Notes: generated by a model from the letters alone, not told the origin. A stretch of 64,000 nt of DNA from Paractinoplanes brasiliensis (GCF_004362215.1 NZ_SNWR01000001.1:2668001-2732000), one strand, 5' to 3'; shown: positions 16,641-25,779, counted from the stretch's first letter. Numbers and translations are program-made.

Positions 16641-17885
16641 GACCCTGCCGTTCACGACCAGCTCGAGCCGAGCCACGCCGGACTGGTCGGCGGCACGCGC
16701 GGTGAAGGTCCGGCCCTTCCTGACCAGCCGGAGCGTGGGCGCGGTGTTGTCGGCGCGCACGTTCCGGCGTACGACGGTCAGGTTGCCCTTGCGGTCGTAG
16801 GCGCGCAGCTCCAGCGGCACCAGGCCCGTACGGGGTGCTGACTGCCATGTGAACGAGTACGGCGCGGTGGTGTCGGTGGCGATCAGGCGGCCGCCGGCGA
16901 ACAACTGCACCCGGGAGACGCCGTGCTGGTCGGCCGCCGTGGCGGGAATCGTGACCCGGCCGCGCATGATCGAGCGGAGGGCGCCGAACGCGGCCGCGGG
17001 ACGGGTGACGTCGCCGTCGTACGGCAGGGCCCGCAGCGCCGCAGCCGCGTCGACACGACCCGAGGGCCGGGACCGGGTCGAGATCAACGCGGTGCGGATC
17101 CGGGCCGCCGTGGGCGCCGGGTCGGTCGACGCGAGCAATGCTGCCACCCCTGCGACGAACGGCGTCGCCGACGAGGTGCCGCAGTACTGCCCGATGGCGC
17201 CCGAGGGGCCCTGGGCGGGGTTGCAGCCGGGCGCGGTGACGCCGACCCAGCTGCCGTGGTTGGACCAGCTGTAGCGCGCGCCGGTTGCCGTGACACCGCC
17301 GACCGCGAGCACGCCCGGAATCGCCGCCGGATAGTGCGCTACCGAGACGCCGCTGTTGCCGGCGGCGGCCACCACCAGGGCGCCCTTGCTCTCGGCGTAG
17401 GCGACAGCGTCGCGCAGCAGCGGGCTGTCGTCCGCCCCGCCCAGCGAGAGGCTGATCACCGCCGCGCCCCGGTCGGCGGCGTAGCGGATGCCCAGGGCGA
17501 TGTCGGTGTAGCTCCCGCCGCCCTTGGCGTTGAGCACCTTGACCGGCAGGATCCGGCAGTTCCCGCAGACACCGTCGACGCCTGCGCGGTTTCCGGCGGC
17601 CGCGGCGACCACGGTGGCGGCCATCGTGCCGTGCCCGTTGTCGTCGGCCGCGTTGTCGTCGTGGTTGACGAAGTCGCGCCCGGGCAGCAGGCGGCCGGCC
17701 AGGTCGGGCAGCGGGCTCACGCCGGTGTCGACCACCGCGACGATCACCCGGGAGGCGCCGCGGGTGGCCTTCCAGGCCTCGGTGACGCGGGCCTGGGCCA
17801 GGCCGGGCTGCGCGACGGCGGCCTCGGCGGGCGCCCCGACGAGCATCGAGCCGGCCGCGACCAGACCGGCGAGCAGCGTACGCAT
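16581..17885 (-). CDS. Secreted S8 subtilisin-like serine protease, C-terminus altered by frameshift
   Basis: Secreted endopeptidase of 434 residues as read. A signal peptide ending near APAEAA is followed by the catalytic domain with Asp53 (VVDTGVS), His85 (GHGTM), Asn177 (AAAGNSG) and Ser238 (GTSSATP), and a Cys pair GVCGNCRILPVKV. There is no obvious I9 prodomain, unlike its neighbour. Two small Ig-like beta domains follow, the second breaking off into an unrelated SRCPDEHVR tail. One frame over, the expected domain end continues to 16519. The intact gene would encode about 455 residues. It lies downstream of a paralogous protease, with a terminator hairpin between them. Confidence 0.85.
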   Translation of the reverse strand: MRTLLAGLVAAGSMLVGAPAEAAVAQPGLAQARVTEAWKATRGASRVIVAVVDTGVSPLPDLAGRLLPGRDFVNHDDNAADDNGHGTMAATVVAAAAGNRAGVDGVCGNCRILPVKVLNAKGGGSYTDIALGIRYAADRGAAVISLSLGGADDSPLLRDAVAYAESKGALVVAAAGNSGVSVAHYPAAIPGVLAVGGVTATGARYSWSNHGSWVGVTAPGCNPAQGPSGAIGQYCGTSSATPFVAGVAALLASTDPAPTAARIRTALISTRSRPSGRVDAAAALRALPYDGDVTRPAAAFGALRSIMRGRVTIPATAADQHGVSRVQLFAGGRLIATDTTAPYSFTWQSAPRTGLVPLELRAYDRKGNLTVVRRNVRADNTAPTLRLVRKGRTFTARAADQSGVARLELVVNGRVTARTAAASASSRCPDEHVR

Positions 17886-17904
17886 GCTGACGACCTCACA
17901 AAAC

Positions 17905-17935
17905 GAAGGAGCCGGCCCATGTGGCCGGCTCCTTC
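17905..17935 (-). terminator. Terminator of the 603-residue subtilase gene
   Basis: A perfect 13-bp stem (GAAGGAGCCGGCC and its complement) with a 5-base loop lies 55 bases after the leftward stop at 17990 and just before the start of the next protease gene. Confidence 0.82.
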
Positions 17936-17989
17936 ACGTTCGGTCTTCTGCTCGATCACCCGGTTGGTTCGCCGGTGCGATCCGGTTGT

Positions 17990-19801
17990 TCAGCGGGTGT
18001 AGCTGTACTTGCTGGACAGGGCCGAGTTGCCGGCCTTGTCGTACACGCGCACCTGCACCGTGAACTTCTTCGGCACCGCCGAGGTGGCGAACACGAAGGC
18101 CGCGGTGTTCGTGTGCTTCTGGGCCACCTTGCCGTTGATCAGCAGCTCGAAGCGGTTGAGGCCGATCGCGTCGGCACCGGTGTACTTGATCGTCACCTTG
18201 CCGCTGAGCTTCTTGCCGCTCTTGGGCGCCGAGGTGATCCGTACGGTCGGCTTCACGTTGTCGATCGTGATGTTGTGCGCGATGACCTTGCTGTTGCCGG
18301 CCCGGTCGAACATGCGCAGCTCGATCTTGGTCGAGCCCTTGAGCGTGCCGAAGTTGTAGCTGACGCCGAACGGGGCGACCCGGCTGGAGCCGACGAACTT
18401 GTTGTTGACCCAGAGCGTCACCGCCCGGATGCCGGAACGGTCGTCCTTGAGGTTCACCGGGGTGACCGAGAAGGTGCCCCGCTTGTATGAGCCCTTGGGC
18501 GGGGTGATGCCGGTGGCCGTCGGCGCCTTGACGTCGGTCGGCACGTGCAGCGAGGCCGGGATGTCGACCAGGCCGTAGTTGACCCCGCCGTTGGCGAGCT
18601 TCCGCTTGGAGGCGCCGTTGTAGATCGCGTTGGCCAGCGACCAGCCGCTGTAGCTGGGGTTGAGCGATTTGATCAGGGCGGCCGCGCCGGCCACGATCGG
18701 CGACGAGAACGACGTGCCCTGGATCCCGGTGCTGTAGTTGCCGAACCGGTCCATGCTCAGCACGGTGCCCGGGGCGGCCACGTCGACCCACTTGTCGCCC
18801 GCCTTGTTGTACGACGAGAACGCCGAACGGGTCGTGGTGCCGGAGGTGCAGTCGGGGTCGGAGGCGAACGCCGGGCAGCGGTTGGTCGCGGCAACGGTGA
18901 GCACATCGCCGTAGGCGGCCGGGTACTGCTTCACGGTGTTGCCCGCGTTGCCCGCGGCCGCCACCACGAGGGCGCCGTTCATGTTCGCGTAGGCCACCGC
19001 GTCGGACAGCACCTTGGTCGACTGCGGCGAGCCGAGCGACAGGTTCAGGATGCGCGCGCCCTTCTGGACGGCGTAGATGATGCCCTGCGCGACGTCGCTG
19101 TCCCAGCCGCTGCCGTCGGAGTCGAGCACCTTGACCGGCAGGATCTTGCAGGTCCAGCAGACGCCGGCCATGCCCTCGCCGTTGTTGCCACGAGCGGCGA
19201 TCAGGGCGGCGACGGCCGTGCCGTGGCCCTCGTCGTCGGCCGGGTTGGCGTCGCCGTTGACGAAGTCGTAGCCGGGCACGGTCACGCCGGCCAGGTCCTC
19301 GACGGCGGCCACGCCCGTGTCGATCACGGCAACGGTGACCGGGCTTCCGCCGCCGGTCGTCTCGTCCCAGGCCAGCGGGGCCTTGACCGTGTACATCTCG
19401 TTCTGCAGCCTGAACGACGGGTCGTTCGGCGTCGTGTCGAACGCCTTGACCTGCACGTCCTGCTGGACATAAGCCACGTTCGGGTCGTTGCGCAGCGCCG
19501 AGATGGTCGCTTCGCTGCGGGCCGACGGCACAGACACGCGGGAGGCATTGATGGCGGACAGGGCCGCGGTGGCTTCACCGGCGGTGGTCACGCGCGCACC
19601 CGCGGCAGACAGGGTCTGACTCGCGGCGCTGCGGTCGGCGCCGAGCTTGTACCCGACGACGAGGCGGACGGCCGACGGTGACGATGAGGCCGTGACCTTC
19701 TCGTTGTCGGCAGCCAGCGCCCAGGTGGTCACGCTCGTCATGGAAACGACGACCGCGGTGGAGATGAGACCGACGGTGATCCGTCGCTTGGTGAGCTTCA
19801 T
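17990..19801 (-). CDS. Secreted S8 subtilisin-like serine protease with I9-like propeptide and Ig-like C-terminal domains
   Basis: A 603-residue secreted protease. The signal peptide runs to about residue 31 (TTWALA). An I9-type inhibitor prodomain is at about 45-120 (VRLVVGYKL to NVAYVQQD). The catalytic residues are Asp161 (VIDTGVA), His193 (GHGTA), Asn285 (AAAGNAG) and Ser364 (GTSFSSP). A conserved Cys pair, GVCWTCKILPVKV, is shared with the next protease. The last 170 residues form two beta-sandwich domains ending DKAGNSALSSKYSYTR, probably for substrate or wall contact. It has its own terminator and a 131-bp divergent region shared with the LCP gene. Confidence 0.94.
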   Translation of the reverse strand: MKLTKRRITVGLISTAVVVSMTSVTTWALAADNEKVTASSSPSAVRLVVGYKLGADRSAASQTLSAAGARVTTAGEATAALSAINASRVSVPSARSEATISALRNDPNVAYVQQDVQVKAFDTTPNDPSFRLQNEMYTVKAPLAWDETTGGGSPVTVAVIDTGVAAVEDLAGVTVPGYDFVNGDANPADDEGHGTAVAALIAARGNNGEGMAGVCWTCKILPVKVLDSDGSGWDSDVAQGIIYAVQKGARILNLSLGSPQSTKVLSDAVAYANMNGALVVAAAGNAGNTVKQYPAAYGDVLTVAATNRCPAFASDPDCTSGTTTRSAFSSYNKAGDKWVDVAAPGTVLSMDRFGNYSTGIQGTSFSSPIVAGAAALIKSLNPSYSGWSLANAIYNGASKRKLANGGVNYGLVDIPASLHVPTDVKAPTATGITPPKGSYKRGTFSVTPVNLKDDRSGIRAVTLWVNNKFVGSSRVAPFGVSYNFGTLKGSTKIELRMFDRAGNSKVIAHNITIDNVKPTVRITSAPKSGKKLSGKVTIKYTGADAIGLNRFELLINGKVAQKHTNTAAFVFATSAVPKKFTVQVRVYDKAGNSALSSKYSYTR

Positions 19802-19932
19802 TGAAGCGTTTGCCTCCCCCGTTGATTCGCGGCGGTCAGCGTACGGGCGAACACACGGAAAGCAATGACCAGTTTCACATTGCGAGATCAGCAGAGATTG
19901 AGCTGCGGATCATGCTCGCCTACTGTTCCGGC

Positions 19933-21000
19933 ATGCGGAACAAGAGGCTCGGACCCGTGATCGGCGCGGCGGTCGTCGTGGCGCTCGCCGCCGGAGGTGG
20001 CATCGCGTGGGCCGTCAGGTCGGGATCGGACAAGCCCGCGGCGACGCCGATCGTGCCGGCCCCGCCCTCGGCCTCGACCGTGCCCACCAGCCCGCCGCCC
20101 CCGCCGGGAGCCGACATCACCGGGCCGCTCGACCTGGTGCTCGTCGGCGTCGACACCCGCGTCTCGATCCCGGGCTGGGAACCGCACGCCGACGCCATCA
20201 TGCTGCTGCACGTCGAGCCGGGGCTCGACGCGGCGTACCTCTATTCGATTCCAAGGGACACCCGGGTGCCGGTCCCCGGGCACGGCACCCGCAAGATCAC
20301 CGAAGCGATGAGCCTGGGCTCCCGGGTCGCGGGCAGCAAGGAGCCGGACGTCGGAAAGGGTTACGAGCTGCTGACCCGGGCCCTCAGCGGCTACACCGGC
20401 ATCAAGGAGTTCCAGGCCGGCGCGATCCTCAACTTCGGCGGGTTGGCCCGGCTGACCGACCAGCTCGGCGGGGTCGACCTGGTGATCGATCAGACGGTCA
20501 AGTCACGGCACCGCAAGCCGGACGGCTCGCTCCGGCCGCTGCGCGGTGGCGACTACATCGGTCCGCAGGCCGTCTATCAAAAGGGTCGCCGGCACCTCGT
20601 CGGCTGGCAGGCGATCGACTACGCCCGGCAGCGCTACGGCCTGCCGGACGGCGACTACGACCGGCAACGGCATCAGCGCCAGCTCGTCACGGCGCTGCTG
20701 GCCAAGGCGCTCGAGCAGGGACTGCCCACCGACCCGGACAAGGTGGATCAGCTGATCGGGGCGCTCGGGGACACGTTGGTGTACCTCGGCGGGCGCGAAC
20801 CGGTCGAATACGCGTACGCGTTGCGCGATCTGTCGCCCGAGAAGATCACCCGCGTCAGCCTGCCCGGCAACGGGGTCGGCCGGGGCAGCGGCTACCTCGG
20901 CGAGCGGCTCACCGCCGAGGGGCGTGGTTTCCTCAAGGCCGTCGCGCAGGACAAGGCCGCCGCCTATCTGGCGAGCCACCCCAAGCTCGTGGACAAATAG
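19933..21000 (+). CDS. LytR-CpsA-Psr (LCP) family membrane-anchored glycopolymer transferase
   Basis: Extracytoplasmic enzyme family that attaches wall polymers to peptidoglycan. It has 355 residues: a short charged start, one N-terminal membrane anchor (GPVIGAAVVVALAAGGG), a Pro-rich linker and the LCP domain. That domain shows LVLVGVDTR, the SIPRDTRVPVPGHGTRKITEA block with conserved arginines, GGVDLVID and YARQRYG...DYDRQRHQ. A start at ATG 19912 is possible; I prefer 19933 because the anchor then begins MRNKR. The stop is only 2 bp from the convergent M1 peptidase stop, with no separate terminator seen. Confidence 0.92.
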   Translation: MRNKRLGPVIGAAVVVALAAGGGIAWAVRSGSDKPAATPIVPAPPSASTVPTSPPPPPGADITGPLDLVLVGVDTRVSIPGWEPHADAIMLLHVEPGLDAAYLYSIPRDTRVPVPGHGTRKITEAMSLGSRVAGSKEPDVGKGYELLTRALSGYTGIKEFQAGAILNFGGLARLTDQLGGVDLVIDQTVKSRHRKPDGSLRPLRGGDYIGPQAVYQKGRRHLVGWQAIDYARQRYGLPDGDYDRQRHQRQLVTALLAKALEQGLPTDPDKVDQLIGALGDTLVYLGGREPVEYAYALRDLSPEKITRVSLPGNGVGRGSGYLGERLTAEGRGFLKAVAQDKAAAYLASHPKLVDK

Positions 21001-21002
21001 CG

Positions 21003-22418
21003 TCAGGGCCTGGCCGGCTTCTCCGTCGAGAACAGCCAGGCCTGGAACAGGTCGTCGAGCTGCTTGCCGGAGATCTCCTCGGCCATCGCGATCAGGTCGT
21101 CGGTGTCGGCGTTGCCGTCCTTGTGCTCGCTGGTCCAGCGCTGGAGCAGCTGGTCGAACGCCTGATCGCCGATGGCCTTACGCAGCGCGAACACCGTCAT
21201 GCCGCCACGTTGATAGACGGCGTGGCTGAAGATGCGGCTCGCCCCCGGGTTGCCGGCCTCACCGGGCTGGTTCCACGGGTACGAGTTGTAGACGTTGTCG
21301 AAGCTCGCCTGCACACTGGCGCGGCCCGAGTGCTCGGCCCACAGCCACTCCGCGTACGTCGCGAAGCCCTCGTTGAGCCAGATGTCCTGCCACTTCTCGA
21401 GGGCCACGCTGTCGCCGAACCACTGGTGGGCCAGCTCGTGGGCGACCACACCCTCGTTGGCGCCGCCGGTGAAGAAGGCGGGACCGTAGACCGGGCGGCT
21501 CTGCGTCTCGAGCGCGTACCCGATGCGCTGGTCGTCCACCGCGACCCCGCCGTTGGCGTCGAACGGGTAGGGACCGAACTTCGTGGCCAGGAAGTCGGTG
21601 ATCTCGGCCGTCCTGGCCAGCGACTGTGCGGCGGGACCGTTCACGGGCAGCTTCTCGGAGACCGCGACGACCATCGGCTTGCCGTTGTGCGTGCTGGTGG
21701 TCACCCGGTACTGCCCGATCACCACCATCGCCAGGTAACTCGCCATCGGCGCGCTCTCCGACCAGGTCCACGTCGTCCAGCCGCCGGTGGAGCGCCGCGG
21801 GCCGGGCACGCCGTTGCTGATCGCCTCGACGCCCTCGGGCACGGTCATCTCGAGCTTGAAGGTGGCCTTGTCACGCGGGTGGTCGTTGACCGGGAACCAC
21901 GTGCTGGCCGACTCGGGCTGCCCCAGCGCGACGGCGCCCTGCGGGTTCTTGAGCCAGCCGCCGTCGCCGAGCACCGCGTTGTGGAACTGGCTGGGCTCGC
22001 CGCCGTACTCGATCACGGTGGTGAACGCCTGCCCGGTGCGGATGCCGGCGGCCGGGGTGACGGTCAGCTCGGCGCCCGCGGCCGACGAGCTCGCCCGTAC
22101 GCCGTCGACCGTCACGTTCCGGACGGCCAGCTTGGACAGGTCGAGGTTGAACCGGGACAGGTCCTGCTTCGCGGTGGCGGTGATCGTCGCCGTGCCGGTG
22201 AGCTTGCCGTCGCGCGGGTCGTACCGCAGCTTCAGGTCGTAACCGGCGACGTCGTAACCGCCGTTGCCGTACTTCGGAAAGTACGGGTCGCCGATGCCCT
22301 CCGCGCCGGGGCCGAAAGCCGGCGCGGAGGACGTGGCCGGCGCCGGCTCGTCGTCGGTGGAACAGCCGGTCACCGCCAGCACGACACACAGAACACCGGC
22401 CACACCCGTACGCCTCAT
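21003..22418 (-). CDS. M1-family zinc metallopeptidase lipoprotein
   Basis: A 471-residue surface aminopeptidase-like protein. The lipobox VTGC (Cys19) indicates lipid anchoring. The zinc site HELAHQ is at about residue 325, followed by WLNEGFATYAEW with the third ligand. The usual GxMEN exopeptidase motif is replaced by GYALETQ, so N-terminal amine recognition may differ from classic PepN. It lacks the C-terminal ERAP-type domain, so it is a short M1 form. Expressed leftward, convergent with the LCP gene. Confidence 0.93.
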   Translation of the reverse strand: MRRTGVAGVLCVVLAVTGCSTDDEPAPATSSAPAFGPGAEGIGDPYFPKYGNGGYDVAGYDLKLRYDPRDGKLTGTATITATAKQDLSRFNLDLSKLAVRNVTVDGVRASSSAAGAELTVTPAAGIRTGQAFTTVIEYGGEPSQFHNAVLGDGGWLKNPQGAVALGQPESASTWFPVNDHPRDKATFKLEMTVPEGVEAISNGVPGPRRSTGGWTTWTWSESAPMASYLAMVVIGQYRVTTSTHNGKPMVVAVSEKLPVNGPAAQSLARTAEITDFLATKFGPYPFDANGGVAVDDQRIGYALETQSRPVYGPAFFTGGANEGVVAHELAHQWFGDSVALEKWQDIWLNEGFATYAEWLWAEHSGRASVQASFDNVYNSYPWNQPGEAGNPGASRIFSHAVYQRGGMTVFALRKAIGDQAFDQLLQRWTSEHKDGNADTDDLIAMAEEISGKQLDDLFQAWLFSTEKPARP

Positions 22419-22438
22419 GGCGCGAGGTTAGCTCGGGG

Positions 22439-23557
22439 TCACTTGTCGAGAACGAGCGCTACCTTCTGGAACTCCTTGAGGTCGCGATAGCCGCACTTGG
22501 CCATCGCCCGCCGCAGCCCGCCGAAGAGGTTGAGCTGGCCGTCGGGCCGGTCGGCCGGGCCGTAGAGCAGTTCCTCGAGCGTGCCGTCGGGCTCGCCGGC
22601 GATGCAGAACCCGCCGCGCGGAAGCTGCGGGTGGCTCGCTGAGGAGTGCCACCAGGCGCCACCGGCGGGCGCGCCCTCGGCCAGCGAGAGCGGCTCGCCG
22701 AGCATCACCGCGTCGGCGCCGCAGCCGATCGCCTTCGCGATGTCACCCGACGTCGAGATGCCGCCGTCGGCGATCAGGTGCACATACCGGCCGCCGGTCT
22801 CGTCGAGGTAGTCGCGGCGGGCGGCCGCGGCGTCGGCGATCGCGCTGGCCATCGGCACCCGGATGCCGAGCACGGTGTCGGTGGTCGACCACTCGTCGGC
22901 GCCGACCCCGACGATCACCCCGGCCGCACCCGTTCGCATGAGGTGCAGCGCGGTCTTGTAATCGGTGCAGCCGCCGACGATGACCGGCAGGTCGAGGTCG
23001 GCGATGAACTCCTTGAGGTTCAGCGGCTCGTCCGTCGTGGACACGTGCTCGGCGCTGACCAGGGTGCCCTGGATGACGAGCAGGTCGACCCCGGCGTCGA
23101 GAACCACCGGCGCGAGCGCGAGGGTGTGCTGCGGCGACACCCGGACGGCGACAGTTACGCCGCCCTCGCGCATCGCCCGCACCCGCTCGGCGATCAGCTC
23201 CGGCTTGATCGGTTCGGAGTAGACCTCCTGCAGGCGCCGGGTGGCGTCGGCGTCCTCGTCGAGCGAGGCCAGTTCCTCCAGGATCTTGGTCGGGTCCTCG
23301 TAGCGCGTCCACAGGCCCTCGGCGTTGAGCACGCCCAGGCCGCCGAGGCGGCCCAGGGCGATCGCGGACTCCGGGCTCATGGTCGCGTCGGACGGGTGTG
23401 CGACGCAGGGGATCTTGAAGGGGTAGGCGTCGACGCGCCACTCGGTGGACACGTCGTCCACGTCGCGGGTGCGGCGGCTCGGGACGATGGCGATGTCGTC
23501 CAGGTGGTATCCGCGCTGAGCGGTCTTGCCGAGACCGATCTCCACGACGTCACGCAT
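22439..23557 (-). CDS. guaB3: GuaB3-family IMP dehydrogenase-related protein
   Basis: A 372-residue TIM-barrel protein of the actinobacterial GuaB3 group (DVVEIGLGKTAQRGYHLDDI start). CBS domains are absent. The barrel phosphate-binding loops are present (DGGISTSGDIAKAIGCGADAVMLG). Where GuaB has the catalytic Cys loop (GAICTTRIVAG), this protein reads DEWSTTDTVLG, so the Cys position is Ser. Standard IMP dehydrogenase activity is therefore doubtful; the role of this paralogue in actinobacteria is unsettled. It follows guaB with a 58-bp gap. Confidence 0.94.
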   Translation of the reverse strand: MRDVVEIGLGKTAQRGYHLDDIAIVPSRRTRDVDDVSTEWRVDAYPFKIPCVAHPSDATMSPESAIALGRLGGLGVLNAEGLWTRYEDPTKILEELASLDEDADATRRLQEVYSEPIKPELIAERVRAMREGGVTVAVRVSPQHTLALAPVVLDAGVDLLVIQGTLVSAEHVSTTDEPLNLKEFIADLDLPVIVGGCTDYKTALHLMRTGAAGVIVGVGADEWSTTDTVLGIRVPMASAIADAAAARRDYLDETGGRYVHLIADGGISTSGDIAKAIGCGADAVMLGEPLSLAEGAPAGGAWWHSSASHPQLPRGGFCIAGEPDGTLEELLYGPADRPDGQLNLFGGLRRAMAKCGYRDLKEFQKVALVLDK

Positions 23558-23615
23558 AATGTTTCAGCCCTTCAGGTCGTTCTATGGGCGGGGGGTGGGG
23601 AGGTGGACGTCTTCT

Positions 23616-25103
23616 CTAGCGGGAGTGGTAGTTCGGGGCCTCGACCGTCATCTGGATGTCGTGCGGGTGGCTTTCCTTCAGACCCGCAGCGGTAATCCTG
23701 ATGAGCTGCCCGCGCTGCTGCAAGTCGGGGATGGTCTCGGCTCCGGCGTAACCCATCGCGAGCCGGACACCACCGACGAGCTGGGCCACCACGCGCGAGA
23801 GCGGGCCGCGGTAGGGAACCTGGCCCTCGACGCCCTCGGGAACGAGTTTCTCCTCCGGCACATCATGCTGGAAGTAGCGGTCCTTCGAGTACGACTTGGC
23901 CTGACCGCGTGACTGCATGGCGCCGAGCGAGCCCATGCCCCGGTACGACTTGTACTGCTTGCCGTTCACGAAGATGAGGTCGCCGGGGCTCTCTTCCGAG
24001 CCGGCCAGCAGGCCGCCCAGCATCACGGTCTCGGCGCCGGCCACGATCGCCTTGGCGATGTCGCCGCTGTACTGGATGCCGCCGTCGGCGATCACCGGAA
24101 CGCCGAACGGCGCGCACGCGCGCTGCGCCTCCATCACCGCGGTGATCTGCGGGACGCCGACACCGGCCACGATGCGGGTCGTGCAGATGGCACCCGGACC
24201 GACACCCACCTTGACCGCGTCGGCGCCGGCCTCGGCCATCGCCTTGGCCCCGGCGTAGGTCGCGACGTTGCCGCCCACGATGTCGGTGGTGGTGTCGCGC
24301 TTGAGCCGGGCGATCATGTCGAGCACCTGGCGCTGGTGACCGTGCGAGGTGTCCACGATGATCACGTCGACACCCGCGTCGATCAGGCCGCGGGCCCGCT
24401 TGTAGGACTCGTCGCCGACACCCACCGCGGCGGCGACCCGCAGGCGGCCCTGCGCATCCTTCGTCGCGTTGGGGAACTGCTCGCTCTTGGTGAAGTCCTT
24501 CACCGTGATCAGGCCGCAGAGCTTGCCGCTGTCGTCGATCAACGGCAGCTTCTCGATCTTGTGCTGCTGGAGCAGAGCGAGCGCCTGGTCCTTGCTGACC
24601 CCGACCGGCGCCGTGATCAGCGGCATCTTGGTCATGACATCGCGGACCTTGGCCTCGGAGTCGGTCACGAAGCGCATGTCGCGGTTGGTCACGATGCCGA
24701 CCAGGGTGCCGTCGGCGTCGGTGACCGGCACGCCCGAGATGCGGTAGCGGCCGCACAGCTGGTCGACCTGGCGCAGCGTGTCGTCGGGGCTGCAGGTGAC
24801 CGGGTTGGTGATCATGCCGGACTCGGAGCGCTTCACCAGGTCGACCTGGGCCGCCTGGTCCTCCGGGGAGAGGTTGCGGTGCAGCACGCCGATGCCGCCC
24901 TCGCGGGCCATGGCGATCGCCATGCGGGCCTCGGTGACGGTGTCCATCGCGGCCGACAGCAGCGGGATCGTCAGGTCGATATTGCGGGTGAGCCGTGTGT
25001 TCGTGTTGACCCGGCTCGGCACGATGTCCGATTCGCCGGGCTGGAGGAGCACGTCGTCGAAGGTCAGACCGAGCGGAACCGTGCGGGCCGAGTCAGTTTC
25101 CAC
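23616..25103 (-). CDS. guaB: IMP dehydrogenase
   Basis: Oxidises IMP to XMP with NAD+, the rate-setting step to GMP. It has 495 residues: TIM barrel, an inserted pair of CBS domains (about 100-215, with ITAPVGVSKDQALALLQ and GLITVKDFTK), the catalytic Cys loop GVGPGAICTTRIVAG and the flap GMGSLGAMQ. I start at GTG 25103 (VETDSARTVPLGL), preceded by AAGGGA at 6 bases. A leader hairpin lies just upstream (25125-25152). Next in line are guaB3 and, beyond other genes, guaA. Confidence 0.97.
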   Translation of the reverse strand: METDSARTVPLGLTFDDVLLQPGESDIVPSRVNTNTRLTRNIDLTIPLLSAAMDTVTEARMAIAMAREGGIGVLHRNLSPEDQAAQVDLVKRSESGMITNPVTCSPDDTLRQVDQLCGRYRISGVPVTDADGTLVGIVTNRDMRFVTDSEAKVRDVMTKMPLITAPVGVSKDQALALLQQHKIEKLPLIDDSGKLCGLITVKDFTKSEQFPNATKDAQGRLRVAAAVGVGDESYKRARGLIDAGVDVIIVDTSHGHQRQVLDMIARLKRDTTTDIVGGNVATYAGAKAMAEAGADAVKVGVGPGAICTTRIVAGVGVPQITAVMEAQRACAPFGVPVIADGGIQYSGDIAKAIVAGAETVMLGGLLAGSEESPGDLIFVNGKQYKSYRGMGSLGAMQSRGQAKSYSKDRYFQHDVPEEKLVPEGVEGQVPYRGPLSRVVAQLVGGVRLAMGYAGAETIPDLQQRGQLIRITAAGLKESHPHDIQMTVEAPNYHSR

Positions 25104-25124
25104 GGAGCATCCCTTAAGCCGGAA

Positions 25125-25152
25125 GACGGATGGTTCATCGTACCCATCCGTC
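25125..25152. promoter_or_regulatory. Inverted repeat in the guaB / DUF5319 divergent region
   Basis: GACGGATGG and its exact complement (9 bp each) flank a 10-base loop, 22 bases upstream of the guaB start. It could be an operator shared by the two divergent genes or a hairpin in the guaB leader. No known regulator site is recognised. Confidence 0.45.
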
Positions 25153-25224
25153 GTCGGCCGCCCCGCGGGACGGACAGGACGTGCGGGCCAGCACACATCC
25201 GCCCGGGGTGAGTACGGTAAGGGG

Positions 25225-25626
25225 GTGCAAGAAGAGCCGATCGACCCGTTCAACGGCGACCCCACCGACCCGGCCGCCGGCCTCGACGACCTCAGCGAAG
25301 ACGCCGAGGCCGAGCCGCTGACCGACGCCGAACGGCAGGATGTCCTCGAGGATCTCTCCGACCTGGAGATCTATCAGGCGCTTCTGAGCCCGACCGGCAT
25401 CCGCGGCCTCGTCATCGAGTGTGAGGACTGCCACGAGCCGCACTATTTCGACTGGGATCTGCTCCGCGGCAATCTGCGGCATCTGCTCAGCAGCGGGCGT
25501 CCCCGGGTGCACGAGCCGGCCTACGACCCGGATCCCGATCACTACGTCACGTGGGAGTACGCGCGGGGCTACGCCGACGGCGTCCACGACACGCTGACCG
25601 AGGGCAACGAGGACGAAAAGGAATAA
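25225..25626 (+). CDS. DUF5319 family protein
   Basis: A 133-residue acidic protein starting at GTG 25225 (VQEEPIDPFNGDP). The middle has LVIECEDCHEPHYFDWDLLRGNLRHLL, a CxxCHEPHYxDW pattern that suggests a metal-binding or folding knot. This family is conserved in actinobacteria next to guaB and the BldM/WhiB genes, and its function is unknown. It is divergent from guaB and convergent with the BldM-like gene, ending before a long palindrome. Confidence 0.9.
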   Translation: MQEEPIDPFNGDPTDPAAGLDDLSEDAEAEPLTDAERQDVLEDLSDLEIYQALLSPTGIRGLVIECEDCHEPHYFDWDLLRGNLRHLLSSGRPRVHEPAYDPDPDHYVTWEYARGYADGVHDTLTEGNEDEKE

Positions 25627-25680
25627 AAAAGGGGCTGAGCTGCTGGCTCCGCTTCGCTCCGCGGGCGACCGCCTTGAGAG

Positions 25681-25757
25681 GCCGGTGAGTTGGCAGTCGG
25701 TTTTCCGCCACCCGCAAACCCCGCGGGCGTCGAAAAACCGAGTGCCAACTCACCGGC
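25681..25757. repeat. Long imperfect palindrome between convergent genes
   Basis: 27-base arms (25681-25707 and 25731-25757) match at 25 positions around a 23-base centre. The arms begin GCCGGTGAGTTGGCA. It lies between the stops of the DUF5319 and BldM-like genes and can act as a bidirectional terminator, but it is much longer than the other terminators here and may be a copy of a dispersed palindromic repeat. Confidence 0.8.
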
Positions 25758-25779
25758 GGCGGCCGCCGGGGGTCAGGCG

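Noticed and set aside
20007..22490. An 827-codon rightward frame spanning the LCP and M1 genes
   Set aside because: It crosses two well-supported genes in a third frame, is Arg/Ala-rich and shows no motif.
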